This document shows positions 22,639-35,176 of a stretch of DNA of 64,000 bases, in pieces. The position numbers and the translations under genes are program-made. The DNA lies in contig NBIV01000052.1 in NCBI GenBank assembly GCA_003194525.1, forward strand, positions 280,369 to 344,368. The letters are read 5' to 3'. Position 1 is the first letter of the stretch, and every line of letters starts with the position of its first letter. The notes below the pieces were generated by a model. That model saw only the letters and a program-made list of their open reading frames with translations. It made no database searches and had not been told where the DNA came from. Origin of the DNA: Gracilariopsis chorda. Taxonomy: Eukaryota > Rhodophyta > Florideophyceae > Gracilariales > Gracilariaceae.

Positions 22639-24096
22639 GACTCACCAAAGTCTCAGCCCCTACCAATGCATGTCATACTGTATGTGAAGTGTGACGCAGA
22701 CGACTCCGTTGAACGATTTCTAGATCGAATAATGGCTGGAGGCAACCACCAGACATTTGTTCATGACTATTTAGAGACGTATGCACCAGTTGTTTCGTTC
22801 AATTTGGTTGGCATGTTCTTGTAACTGATGTTGTGCCTGCAGATGTTTGTTGCCAGGTTGACATAAAAACAGCATTCCTTAATGGTGACCTTAAGGAAGA
22901 CGTGTGGGTTATGTCACCGCGTGGCATTCCTGGTCTCAAATAACAATGCTCCAAACTGCTAAAGACTATATACGTGCCTAAGCAGGCTCATCTGGCATGA
23001 CATACGACGTTCAGCACAGACATTACAGGCATAGGTTTAGAAGAATTACCCAGTGCCCCATCTGTTTTCAGGCGCAAATTAGCCACTAACACTTATGCGT
23101 ACATGCTGGTATACGTGGATGACCTTCTCATATTTACGTTTATTGCCGAACAACGTTCTCACATTTTGGAGGAGCTCAAGTCGTTCTACGACCTACGAGT
23201 TGAGACTCGTGTCAGAATGTATCCTAATGCCAAGTTAACATGGAACATGAACCTCAATGGCTAACTGCTAGGTGTGAAACATTCACAGCCGTTGTATGTC
23301 AGTGGCATGTTACTGCAGTTTAGAGTTGAGTATAGGAAGCCTCACGGAGCCCAATGGGGGTATCCTTTTTTTCTTCACTTGATTTGGAGGAAGATAAGTC
23401 ATTGCATGAATTCCAGTTGTATCAGTAGATGATCGGATGTCTGCTGTACCTGGCATTACGACCCGTTTGGACATATTGGCACCTGTACTTATCTTAGCAC
23501 GCTTTCAGAAAGCCCCAACTCGATATTGTCATCGAGTGGTGAAGGGCGTTCTGAGGTATTTACGTGGCACTACTCACCATGGACTTGTGTATCACTCTGG
23601 GAACCTCTTGCTGAATGGTTATGTAGACTCTGATTACGCAGATGATACCACTGATCGGAAGTTTTTGTCTGGCTTCATGATCAAAGTCGGGTCATGTTTT
23701 TTTTTGAACAGTGCCCGTAAGCACGCGTCGGTGGCATTGGCAACAGGCGAGTCTGAGTACTAGTCATTATGGATGGCAAGTCAAGAGCTAATGTGAATAT
23801 TTCGAGTACTTGGAGAATGTAGATTATTGGTTAATGATAGTACTATACTAGGCTCAGACAACCAGTTTGCAATTGAGTGGGGCATTGGTGAGCGTTGCGC
23901 CTCTGGACATGCCAAACACATTGAAGAGAAAAAGCACTTTATCCAGGACTTGGTCAAAAGCAAGTTGATGAGTGTGGAGTATGTGCCAAGTTAGGACAAC
24001 GATGCTGACGTACTCACTAAGCCACTTAATCCTGGTATGACGCAAGTGATCTTGGACCGAGTTGATCTGAACCAGGAACTTGAGGAGGAGTGTTGA
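22639..24096 (+). pseudogene. Copia A-type RT and RNase H, 3' half of an element
   Basis: The copy starts in the RT N-terminus (SPKSQPLPMHVIL) with nothing upstream, and carries RT motifs including a preserved LVYVDDLLIF near 23,110, then RNase H (DSDYADDTTDRKF, ATGESEY, DNQFAIEW, about 23,630-23,880). Stops and frameshifts interrupt it. Its last residues are LNQELEEEC, and the terminal Cys and stop codon are the TGT TGA that begin the following LTR, while GAGGAGGAG immediately before is the polypurine tract. Confidence 0.83.
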
Positions 24097-24717
24097 TGTT
24101 AGCACATGGTCGATTGCCTGGTAGTCCCGGGACATCATGGTGCAGCACTTGGAAACAAAGTCTCATATAACGGAGGGCTGTTTTTGAGAGCTGATTTGCA
24201 AAAGCGCATATGCGTGTGTTCTCAAACCCAATGTGAAACGGGCATATGATTGGCTACTGCATATACTCCTATGCAATGCATTGGTTACAAGTGTTGTGCA
24301 TCCTATGGGTCATGGGCTCGGAACTGGCCACATGGCATAAGGTGAATGGGCATGGTACTGAGGAATATGTGTGGCTACAATGCGTTTGTGGGTGGGGCTG
24401 AGTGGCTGAGGTGCCAGGATGGAATTTGTTGATTTTTTAGAGCTGGTTCCAGATCAAGTGACTTGCAATGGATTTGCTGCATTGATTGATTCAGTTATTT
24501 GAAAGTGTGACACTCTAGATTGCGCGCGCTTTTCGTGTACACCTGCACACACGAGGAACGTGTAGTGTAATGGTGCAACCGCCACCGTCGCGTGCTGCAA
24601 CGACAGTGAAGTGTGTGCGGTAGGGTATATGTAAGTTGCGCTTACACGCTCTCGAGTAAAGTGGTCTAGTAAGACTGGCAACCTTGACTTTTTTTTTCTT
24701 TCTTTCATTGTTGAACA
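24091..24717 (+). repeat. Chimeric LTR: LTR-A front, LTR-B back
   Basis: From TGTTGATG at 24,091 to about 24,384 it follows LTR-A. From about 24,385 (gcgtttgtggg) it matches the second half of LTR-B, as seen in reverse at 52,561-52,930, including the segment GTGCCAGGATGGAA and the TGTACACCTGCACACACGA stretch. It ends near TTGAACA at 24,717. No half-tRNA primer-binding site follows. Confidence 0.75.
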
Positions 24718-25363
24718 GATCAGCCGTATACCAATACTAGTTATATATATCAGTTTTTGCTTTGCGCATATTGTGGAGACGTAGTTGCAGAGGTGGAAGT
24801 AGGCAAAGCGCTCAGTGACTTGTCTCTGGTGAAAGCATATAGCGCTTTTAAGTAACCTCCTTGGGACGTTTCGTACGGATTGAGCACCCAGCTCTCGAAG
24901 TGCACAGAGTAGGTCAGGTCGAAGAAAATCGCACCTCCCACCTGTAAAGAGCATCTAGGGTCTAGGAATTCAACCCTTAGGGTAGCGGAGGTAGCTTTTC
25001 CTGTCAGTGCGCCGGCGTTTACGAAGTTTCATCTCTTACTTTCTTTTTCGAGCGTGCTGAAGAGCTGCTCTTGAGGACACTCCCCTTCGAGAGGACCCGG
25101 ATTCCACCTTTGAATCGCGTACCACACGCGTCTCGATGAGCCTTGAGACTTTTTCAAACGGTCTCCGCTGGCACCCTTGTTTTTGAGTGTTGAGATTACT
25201 CCATTCCGGTATTCATTCCTTATTGTGGTCTCAATTTAAAATTTTGGCTGATCCTCGGATTTAACCCTTTCCATCTCTTAGAAATCGGTTTTTTAGAATC
25301 AGTGAGTCCCCCATTCTGCTTTGCAACATATTTCCATTGGTGTTTCAGCTCCTTCTGGAAGCA
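24718..25363 (+). other. A-type leader without primer-binding site
   Basis: The GGTTATGGGCCCAG site is absent and the first 50 bases are diverged; from the segment CATATTGTGGAGACG on, the leader is A-type, with the shared motif at 24,966-25,013. Confidence 0.65.
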
Positions 25364-27334
25364 TATCTGACTCCGAAGCTGAGACTGAAACTATCTCTGG
25401 TGTGAAAGTCCCACGCATTCATGTTAAGGGTGGTAAGGATTATACACTATGGCAGCATCAACTTCGTGCAGAGTGTCACAATTAAAGGTGTTTGGGATTT
25501 AGTGGCGTAAACTCTAGATGAGTCATCGAGTGCTACATGTACTCAAGATTTAACCTCCAGTGCTGCTCCGAGCAGTTCCCGACTCCAGGGAAAACGCCAA
25601 AAGGCATGTGCAATCATCATTCGTGTACTTGTATATGCCCATTAACGGGTAGTCATAGATATGGATGACAATCCTGGCCACATGCCTAGACTATTACATG
25701 CACGTTATGCCTCAAATCGAACGGTATCTCATATCGCTGTACATATTCAACTGTTCCAAATGTCGTATAATGGCCAAAGTATGTTGGAATATGTCGACCA
25801 GCTTGCCACGTTATTCTCACAGTTGGACCGAATGGGGAAGGAAGCTGCCATTCCAGATTCACGTAAGGCTTCAATGCTGTTGGTGTCTATTGACCCCAAC
25901 TGGTCACTGGAGTCAAGTGCTGCTGCACTTAAAATTAAGGAGATCTCCGAACTAGAGTGGGACTATGTGGGAACTACTTTGATTGACAAATACAATGCTC
26001 GTCAACTTGGTTCTGCCAGTTCCAGTCCTGGTCCTAACCGTAACCAGAACTGAGTTAAGGAGAACCGCCGTCACTTTGAAAGCAATAGAATGTCAAATGG
26101 AGACGAAAGTGATGGTAGCGCATCAGATTCCAACTTCAAATTTGAATCGAATGGGGGTGCTTATGCTGTTGCCAGCAAAAACGGTTATCACTGCACCTTT
26201 TGCGACCAAAACGGTCATAAGCGGGAGCGATGCCACATGAACCCCGAAAATCCGAATAACCCTCTACCGAAAATCATCTTGGACCCTCCAAACCTTCCGA
26301 GAAAGGCCAAAGAGGAGGATCCAAGATTGAGATCGCCGGGATGGGTGTCAAGACGTTTACGGTCCTCCCATCTGATTATAAAGGACTGGCCACCAATACG
26401 GAGAGAGGAACCACGTCCCATTTCTTTTGTTCTGCATCCGCGTTTGTACCAAACACATTTTTTGATGTTTCTCCGAGGTCAACTGAGCTTACTGACGACA
26501 CCAGCGTCACAGCGACATAACAAGGAAATGTTTCACTGCCATTCGTCGAGGCTAACCTGCGATTGACAGAAGTACTGCTAGTACCAGATCTTGGGTACAA
26601 CTTGGTTTCTGTTGATCGTATGGCCAATAATGGCATTCAATCGATGTTCTGTGCAAATTAGGTTCGCCTTACACACAAAAAGGGGTTTCATATTGGATGT
26701 GGTCAGCGATACATGCGCCCTAGGTTTTACACTCTGCCACGTCCAATCGAGCATACCAAACACAGAACGCTTCTATCTGCTAAAGACTTAGATCTCACAA
26801 AGCTGTGGCATTGCCGAATGGCACATATAAACCCACGAGACCTTCAAAAGGTACACGAGCAAGTTGATGGAGCGCCAAAGCTAAAGCACATAGAAGAGGT
26901 ATGTTTGCCGTGTCGACTGGGCAAGGCGCTTAGACTTCCGTTTTTGGAAAGGTTTACGCGAGCAAAAGAGGTTGGAACCATTGTGCACTCGGACATCCTT
27001 GGTCATATGCTCCCATCATTTGCTGATCGTTTTCAATTTGCGGCTGCGTTCATCGAATACCCCGCACGGTATGCTCTGCTTGGCTCTATGTTGCATAGAT
27101 CTGAGATTACTGATGTATTTTCGGGGATAGGGCAGAAGCTCCAGCAGCTTGGAGGAGAGCATGTGCTTGTTCAGAAATTGCACTGGCACAATTCAGAAGA
27201 GTACATTTCACTACAAGAAAATCCTGCCAATGATCTGCAGGCAGCGTCGTTCTGACCTCTTTATACCCTGAAACAAAAAGCCATTGCCGAGCGCATCAAT
27301 CGCACTACGAAAATGTCGGCTCTAGCTTTGCCAA
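25364..27334 (+). pseudogene. Copia A gag, protease and integrase, split by a solo LTR
   Basis: The start codon is ATA in place of ATG (25,364). Gag is recognisable through 26,053 (QLDRMGKEAAIPDSRKA), the knuckle as HCTFCDQNGHKRERC near 26,190. The protease has lost its catalytic triplet: relatives have DSGATSHF, this copy has RGTTSHFF. The integrase zinc region (LWHCRMAHIN, CLPCR) and most of the core follow to 27,255. A solo LTR-A at 27,335 splits the conserved segment RALLIQANLPE; the reading continues at 28,128. Confidence 0.8.
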
Positions 27335-28127
27335 TGTTGATGCTGGCACATGATTGAGTGATTTGAAGCCCTAAGAAATCATGAGAGCCTACTTGAACAC
27401 AAATTTACATATAACGATGGGTCGTTTTGAGCAGTTTATTTGCAGAAGGGCCTATGTGCGTTTGCTCGAACCCAACGTGAAACGGGGTTATGATTGGCTA
27501 CTGCATTTGCCCTTATGCATTACGTGGTTTCCAAGTGTTACGCATTGTATGGGTCTTAGGCACAGCATGGGCCACTTGGCACAAATTGAATGGACAACGT
27601 ACATGAGGTTCTGTGTGGCTACATCTGGTTCCCAGGTACATCACGTTGCTGCAGAAGTGTGATTGTGTGTGCCAGCACGTTCACGGCACGCCAAGGACTT
27701 AGGTTATCGATATCGATGCAGTTTCATCTGAACTTGTGCATTGTCATGGTGATGATGACCCAAGAAAGTCATTATACAGGGCTATGAAATGCTGGCACAT
27801 TGTTGTCGTGGTGGTTTCACATACCGTGCTTCGTTGGCACGTGCTGGATTAATTTCATGCATGATTGTAGTGAAATATCACCTGTTCGTGCGCCCCTTAT
27901 TATGTTAGGTGTGAATATAATTGGTAGTGTTGGGTTTCCGCACTTAGTGGTTAGGGTTTTTCTTGTAGTTATACTACACTCTATTGGTCCTATATAAGTT
28001 GCAGATGTTGCAGCTCCAAGTAAACTACCCCAAATCTGACAAAATTTACTCCTGTTTTTACTTCTTTCTTTTTTTCTCACTTCAGTCGAAGCCCAACGTC
28101 ATCTATTCAGTTCATTTATCATCAACA
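27335..28127 (+). repeat. Solo LTR-A (793 bp) inside a copia A integrase
   Basis: The ends are perfect: TGTTGATG at 27,335 and CATCAACA at 28,127, so this copy defines the LTR-A termini. A TATA box (ctatataagttgcag) lies about 27,990. The flanking pentamers are GCCAA (left) and GCTCA (right), an imperfect pair; relatives read GCTCA here, so this is a plausible decayed target-site duplication. Confidence 0.88.
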
Positions 28128-28867
28128 GCTCATTCAGGCCAATTTGCCAGAATGTTTATGGCTGTATGCATTAAATAATGTTATATGTGTTCGCAATAGA
28201 GTTCCCCACTCTACCATTGGCTTGACTCCATACCTGTTAGTGACTGGTAGTAAGCCGTTTTTGACGTACGCCAGAGTGTTTGGATGCGCAGTATATGTAC
28301 TGAGAAAAAACTCGGACACTAAGTTTGAGTCTTGTGCACTTGCGGGAGTGTACCTGTAGACTCTAGATCATGGTGTTTACGAGATTTTGATCACTGATGA
28401 CTTTATTATTCCTCGAATTATGAGGTCCCGGTATGTAACGTTTGATGAATCCACATTCCCTAGGGCACCATATCTCACCATTTACATGGTAACAAAAGTG
28501 CATCAGATATTGACTATAGTAGCACTGGGTACGACAGCTGTAGTGAAAGCTCAGATGCGTTCTCACTTCATGGTTTCGAAGAACTCCGATCTGTCCCAGA
28601 AACTATTACAACGGATCATGCAGCAGAAACTATCAATGATGTTGAAATTCCAGTTTTAGACCCTTCTTCTAGTGAAGCCGGTGACAGCGAGGACAGCGAG
28701 AGTGATCTTAGTGATCTTGGTGAGTCGAATCTTCAGTCTGGAATAGGCTTTAGGTATCCTCGACGCAATCGGCGTGCACCATAACGTTGGTTGCATATGG
28801 CTGGTGCTGCTACTTCTCAAGTCCAGGTGACCACCAGTAATGACCCAACACTTCAAGAAGTTTTATT
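28128..28867 (+). pseudogene. Continuation of the copia A copy: integrase end and linker
   Basis: It resumes with IQANLPE-like sequence (cattcaggccaatttgccag) and continues through the C-terminal integrase part (YALNNVICVRNRVPHSTIGL), the FDESTFPRAPYLT segment and the acidic linker to the ATSQVQVTTSNDPTLQE stretch before RT. It breaks off at about 28,867 against an unrelated leader, so RT is missing. Confidence 0.78.
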
Positions 28868-29172
28868 TGTGTCCAGGCTCGTATCCATACGTCCTGTGAG
28901 TATAATCTGGGCGTTGAGTACCCAAACTCTACCTGTGATGGCGTATGAGACGCGTCTCGATGAGCGTTGTAGACTTGGTTACACGGTCTCCGCTGACGTC
29001 CTCGCTGTCTAGTGTTTGAGATTCCTCCCCGCTCCAGTTCTTTTGATTCTTTGTATAACAGAAGCCTTGAAATCTCTCCTTCTGTTTCAATAGATTGTGT
29101 GCATATCGCTAAAATTTGGCAATTACATAGTTGCTTTTGTTGTTTTTCTTTGCGTTTAGTCCACTATGAACC
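28868..29172 (+). other. Truncated leader of the displaced copia B gag
   Basis: The start matches the later part of A-type leaders (gacgcgtctcgatgagcg, then acacggtctccgctg); the rest is diverged. LTR and primer-binding site are missing. Confidence 0.6.
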
Positions 29173-30027
29173 ATGTGTGACTCCGAATTTGAAACGGAAT
29201 CCACCTCTTCAATGAAAATTCCTCGTTTTCCTGGTAAGCGTGGTGGTGATTATATGCTGTGGCGTCGCTGTCTTCGTACTGGATGTCGTAATAATTGTGC
29301 CTAGAATGTCGTGAATTCCTCTGGTGTTCAATCTACTACAGATAGTTCCACTCAGGACACAACTAGGGCAGGTAACGGCACTGAAGTAGTAGCTCCCCGC
29401 ATCATTGCCAAATGATAAAATACTTATGGTATCATCATATGTGCTCTTGGTTATGCCCCACTACCCGTAATCATGGACGTGGATGATGATCTTGCACGTA
29501 TTTTGAAATTCTTGGATGGACGTTACGCATCCAATAGGACTGTATCTAGGATTGCAGTACAGACCCGATTGTTCCGAATGTGGTACAGCGGTGAGCACAT
29601 GTCCAGCTATGGGGATCAATACACGGCATTGTTCGCTCATTTAGACCAGGTGGGCAAGGATGCTGCTATACCAGATTCTCACATGGCACCTATGCTACTT
29701 GCTTTCATTGATCAGAGCTATTCATTGGAGTCCACGGCTGTTCCACTACGTACCAAATACACATCGGAATTCAACTGGGACTATGTGGCAACCACTTTGA
29801 TCGATGACTACAATGTTCCTCAGGTCAGCTCTTCTAGTTTTGGACGTATGCGAAGTCGAAAGAAGAACCGAAGCAAAGGTTCTGGTGCTTCGCTTGTGTC
29901 GAAAAGCTCTTTTCATACGCAAATCAGGGACGGAAGTGACTCTGATGATTGGCCAAGTACAGCTGGTAGAGCATTCATGGTGTCCGGTAACCGGATTTAT
30001 CACTGTCAATTCTGTGATAGTGATGGT
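29173..30027 (+). pseudogene. Copia B gag N-terminal half, displaced by inversion
   Basis: ATG at 29,173 opens MCDSEFETESTSSMKIPRFP. The 197-codon stretch 29,473-30,027 is clean and clearly gag (MDVDDDLARILKFLDGRYAS), though divergent from A and A2. Two adjacent stops sit near 29,413. It ends within the zinc knuckle, just after HCQFCDSDG, at ATGGT, where LTR-C begins. The same pentamer in reverse complement (ACCAT, 19,773-19,777) flanks the LTR-C at 19,778, next to the missing remainder of the knuckle. Confidence 0.8.
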
Positions 30028-30799
30028 TGTAAGAATTTGAAGTGCAAGGGAAAGGAAAGGTAGGGGGATGCAAAGGAAGTTCGCCAGCTCTGGCTTGGAT
30101 TTACTTGGAGGTTATACAATCACAACCTATATAGAACTCTAACTTCGTCTTCGTCGCAACTTCGACTTTAACTTAAAACCTAAACCAGTAGCCGGAGACA
30201 CTCAATACTACCAATAATCATCTAACAAAACATTGCCACGCTACCACTTAACTCATGATACCTTACACCAACTCAACACAATAACGCGCCAACACCGCAC
30301 CATAAGTTACGTGCCTGCACACAACCATGACAAAGCACAAATTCACAACACAGATTCACATGCCAACGCATGCCAACGCATCCAAATACATCTATGAACG
30401 TCACAGTAATTCACCACATCACGTGTACGTGTTAGTGCACCAACTTACACGTCCTTAACCACTTCGTGTACCTGTGAACCTGATGACAGTACCCATACTT
30501 CTCACCTAAGCTCCACTGCTCTAGCTCATGTGCGGTGTATCCAATTATCCTAGGCACGTGCCCTGTACACTGTGCGCACTGTAATAGCTGGACACGTGGG
30601 TGTGCCAATCTAGCCCACTTGTGCACTATCACTTGTATGCACTACAGTGCATATGTGCATATGCAGTACCCAATCACAAGCCAGATTCACGTTTAGTTTG
30701 CACAGCGGGGTATATGCGCTTTTGCAGAGGCACCCTCCAGAACAGCCCATGCTCCCGGAACATTTGGTTTTCAGTGAGAAAAGAGATACTTTTCGAACA
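30028..30799 (-). repeat. LTR-C, 3' LTR of the copia D element (772 bp)
   Basis: On the minus strand it starts TGTTCGAA at 30,799, directly after the polypurine tract (gagagaaggaggg, 30,812-30,800), and ends CTTACA at 30,028. It aligns end to end with the 5' copy at 44,170-44,947. Its inner or outer half may have been exchanged with the LTR at 19,778, since the inversion breakpoint lies within the two repeats. Confidence 0.87.
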
Positions 30800-33700
30800 C
30801 CCTCCTTCTCTCACTGACTTCATAAGTATAGGGGTAGCAGGCCACTGTCACTGCGAAGTGTCTCCAGCTTCACCCCACCAAGTGCCTTTGTAAGCATACC
30901 AGCAACCATGTCTTCCGTAGAGCAGTACTGCAGCTGAATAGCTCTTTACGTAGAGCCTCTCGTTTGAAGTGAAAGCGAATGTCGATATGCTTCGTACGCT
31001 TATTGAGAACTCCATTCCGGGCGAGGTCTATGGAGCCTTGGTTGCCCACATAAACCAGTGTGGGTTCAACCATCAGCATTACTGACTCATCTACGTTCAG
31101 GCCAATTGCATCACTAATGGCACTCGAAAATTGTCTCAGCCAGATCGCCTCTTTCGCTCCAGAACATAGACTCACATACTCAGCCTCGGCCCTGGACAGC
31201 GCAACTACTTCCTGTTGGCGTGAGCTCCAAGACACAGGAGCACCACCCATAGTGCATACATACCCCCTAGTAGACTTGCGAGTGGATGTGTCACCTGACC
31301 AGTCCGAGTCTACATATCTATAAAGCTGAGTATCCGCGCATGATCCATACGTGAGTCCAAAAGATCTAGTGCCACTGAGGTACCTCAGTACACGCTTGAC
31401 TGCATTTCAATGAGTCTCTCCAGGTGTCTCAACATATTTTGCTAGCTTGGAGACTGCAAAAGATATGTCCAGTCGAGTACCCACAGAAAGATACATTAGA
31501 GAGCAACTCACTGGCATGTAAGGGATGCTTGTAATAGGTTCCTCAATCTGAGTAAGGTTCACTTTGGAGTCCATGGGAGTGTCCACTGGCTTCGATTGAC
31601 ACATGTTGGAGCGTTCGAGGACCTTGTGCGTGTACGCTGACTGCGTGAGTTACAACGTTTTCTTAGCTCGGTTCCAACGAATCTCAAATCTTAGAGTCAT
31701 GCGAGCATCATTCAGGTCCTTCATTCGAAAACGGTTCGACAGGTCAGTCTTCACTCGATCTATTGCATACATTGATGGACTTGCTATGATTTGGTCGTCC
31801 ACGTACAGAGCAATGATCACCAGCACTTCCAGTATCATCCCGATTTAAACACACTCGTCAGCACTGTTTGGCTTCAGACCCAGTTCTTCAACAAGGAAGG
31901 CATCAATCTTTGCATGTCATTGCCTTGGTGCCTGTCGCAGCCCATATAGAGCTTTCTTTAGTTTGCACACCAAATCCTCGTCGCCAGCTTTGACGAACCC
32001 ATCTGGCTGCGCCATGTACACAGTTTCCTCTAGGTCGCCATTCAAGAATGCAGTATTCACATCCATCTGGTGTAGGTGGTAGTACTGCACTGCCACAATG
32101 GAGATAATCACCCTTATGGATGTAAACTTGAGTACTGGTGCATACGTCTCTGAAACATCGACGCCCTCAACTTGTACGAAACCACGAGCAACCACGAGAG
32201 CCTTTTACAGCACTGTTGGTTCACCACTTGCACTGTCCTCATACGTTTGCACAAATATCCATTTGGACGAAATCGAGTTGCTGTTGGCTGGTCTTGGCAC
32301 TAAGTCCCATGTGTCATGCTCTATCAAGGACTCATACTCACTGTCCATAGCTTTGATCCACGCTTTGGAATCTTGTCGGGACACTGCATCTGAATACGAA
32401 GATGGGATGTCATCACTGGCTGTGAGTAGGGCTGTGCCACGCCACCAAGACGTAGGTGCTTTGCGTTCACGAGTGCATCTTCGGAGTGTTTGTGGTTCTG
32501 GTATAGCGAGGTCACTCTGAGAAGCAGCTGTGGGCGCATTATGACGGTCTGAATCATCGTCAAGTGCAGTGTCTGGTGCAGCAGGATCATCTTGAGCAGC
32601 ATGGGTGGGTGTTGTAGAAATAGAAGTGACGTTCGATTTCAACTTTTCTGATATTTCAATTTCAGCATAGTGGTCATCATTGACTTGTTAAGTACCTTGA
32701 TCGGAATCACTACACTCGTCAAATATAACATCCCTGGACATAACTACCTTCTTTTTCTGATCATCCCACAATTTGTACCCATGCAACCAGATGTGTACCC
32801 AATAAAGGTCGCCTCTATTGCACGTGGCTCTAGCTTTTTCAGCTTTTGGGCCACTATTTTGTACCAGCATCGACTACCAAACCCACGCAGATTGCTCAAG
32901 TCAGCCTTTTGGTCTACTCCACAATTCGAATGGTGTGAAGTTATTTGGGAGGGCTTTACATGTCACTCTATTGCGCACGTACACTGCAACGTTCCGTGGC
33001 TCTGCCCAGAAACTGTTAGGCAGATTTTATGATGCAACATTGACCTCACCAAGTCCATGAGTGTTCTGTTAAAGCGTTCTGCGTGACCATTCTGCTGTGG
33101 ATTGTAAGGAACCGTGCTCTGAGGTTCAATACCATGGCATTCACGTTCGTGTGTAAACTTCTATGACGAATATTCACCAGCGTTGTCTATGCGTAACGCA
33201 TGTAAGACACATTTGCGGGCAGTTATAGTCTTCACATGGTTGCCAGTCTGGCTTTTGGCAAGCTTTAGCCACTTTGCAAACATTCGCAGCTCCTCAACTT
33301 CGGTCTTGACGTGTGAACGAAGCAAAAACGGGAGTAATCATCAATGAATGTGACAAAGTACCGCGAGCCACCCAAGGAAACAACCTGTCTTGGACCACAG
33401 ATATCAGAGTGGACGAGGTCCAATGGTGCCTTAGCCCGTCCCCCCCTTGCTTGAAGTGGGAGCGCGGGTAGACGTGGCCACAATACAGAAGTCACACACA
33501 TCAACCGATTGAGTCACATCCCCATTCAGCCCTGCCACAGCACCAATTTGAGCCATGTGCTTGATGCAATTCACATTTATATGAGCCGTTCGTCGATGCC
33601 ATAGTGAAAAGTCTGACAAAAGTGCGCGATTGGATTGTCTCGATGGGTCAATTTCGGTGCAGAAGTAGTACAGGCCTTTAATGCGACGCCCGTTTGCAAA

Positions 33701-34606
33701 CAGTGCCGAGCCCTTTTACACACACACTTCGTGCTTTTCGACCACTACAGTAGCACCCCAGTCACACATCGAAGATACTGAGAGCAGATGGTACTTCACG
33801 GTCGGTACATGCACCACATTTCTCAACCGGCACTCAAGCTTTTGCACTCAATTATCAAGATCAATGTTGACACTGCCATGGCCAGGTGACTCTAACTTGG
33901 AATCATTACCGATGCTCACACCAGACAAAATTTTGCTCTCGTACGTTTAAAACATGGATTCATCATAAGTCATGTGCGCAGTTGCTCCAGAGTCAACGAT
34001 CCAGTCACTGTTGGTGGCCTTGTTAGAACCGCTGGCAGTGAGACAAACGTAGGCAGAACCACTGCAGCCCACAGCCTCCTCGTTGCAGAGAACTGTGTGC
34101 AAATTTGGGTGGGCAGCAGCATTTTGTCTTTTGTTAGCCTCATCACGCTGTTTCTTAGAACAGTTTCTCTGGATATGACCCATCTTGCCACAGTAGTAGC
34201 ACACAACTGACTTCTGCCAAGACTCCCTGCCGACCAAAGCTGCGTCACTACCAGATTCTTCCTTTGCAAAGTCATGCATTCGCTGCTCTTCTTGCAGCTT
34301 ACGACTCTTCACAAACTCCAGCTCGAGTTTGCAGTCACCAATTGTATTTTCAGTGGCAACAATGAGGTGCTATAAGCGTTCCGGTAGTTCACATAGGATA
34401 GCCATAGAAATGTCTTCCTACTCAACCGTGACGTCCATACTCTTAAGATCCGATGCGGGATGAAGTACGCGATTGATGAAATGTAACATTTTTTCTTCAT
34501 CCCGCATCTTGGTGGTATAGAAAGAACGTCGCACATTGATTCGGTTCAGCAACGTCTTGCGCTGAAACACATCGTATATGGCTTTCCACATTTCTGCAGC
34601 ATTTTC
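30800..34606 (-). pseudogene. Copia D gag end, protease, integrase, RT and RNase H
   Basis: In minus order: gag remainder from 34,606 (TENAAEMWKAIYDVFQRKTL), knuckle CYYCGKMGHIQRNC about 34,200, protease DSGATAHM about 33,985, integrase zinc region LWHRRTAHIN about 33,600, integrase core (HSDICGP near 33,405; the NPQQNGHAERFNRTL region near 33,080), a linker with RRCTRERKAPTSWW, RT (32,195-31,650, with ALYVDDQIIA near 31,800) and RNase H (31,250-30,870, RAEAEYVSL and VGNQGSIDLA). Stops interrupt most modules. It is the same family as the copy at 61,387. Confidence 0.85.
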
Positions 34607-34611
34607 GGTGT
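34607..34611. repeat. Left target-site duplication of the gypsy element (GGTGT)
   Basis: GGTGT precedes the LTR at 34,612 and recurs at 42,783-42,787 after the other LTR. The D gag reads through the site when one copy is removed, as in the uninterrupted relative at about 61,608. Confidence 0.93.
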
Positions 34612-35136
34612 TGTAGTAGAATACTACGTCTTTTGGCCAACTGCGGTAGTAGTCTACTAGGGGTTAGTAGCAGCAGAGAGCCAACCACTGGGGTGACAAT
34701 CCACTGGGTCTATTAGTACGCGGGCACCAACTGGCAGCGAGGCGCAATGGGCGGGCGCTATCTCAAGTCCCTACAGGTCAGGAGAATGGTAGCGATGGCT
34801 TGGACACCTTTGGATTCCTACTGGCTGTATATGGCGGCAAGAAGACGGTGAGGGTGCTTCTCTTTACGCTTCAGAGATCGGCGGCACTCGAGCCAACCTA
34901 TATGGCTGGCGAGGCACTCTGACCTCCGAACACTATCCTAACAAATTAAATAAAATTAGCTACATAATAAAACCTATGGCCACAGTGCATTGGCACTTGC
35001 ACTGTCACCTCGTATCTCCTGCATAGGCACCCAGATTGGTCAGGTGGAATATTTCGGCCAGCAATGTTCTGACCTCTGCCAGCCCAGCCTCATGGTTACT
35101 TCAACACTGCATCTGCCCAATGGTCATTCTCCTACA
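34612..35136 (-). repeat. LTR-G, 3' LTR of the gypsy element
   Basis: The termini are TGTAG and CTACA. A palindrome near one end (tgtagta, gaa, tactac) could form a hairpin. On its inner side the minus strand reads GAGGGTGGAGGTC, a good polypurine tract. It lies just upstream of the plus-strand frame at 35,177 and could supply that frame with a promoter; this is inference. Confidence 0.9.
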
Positions 35137-35176
35137 GACCTCCACCCTCAAGATCCGACGTCCTGTGGGCACTTCC

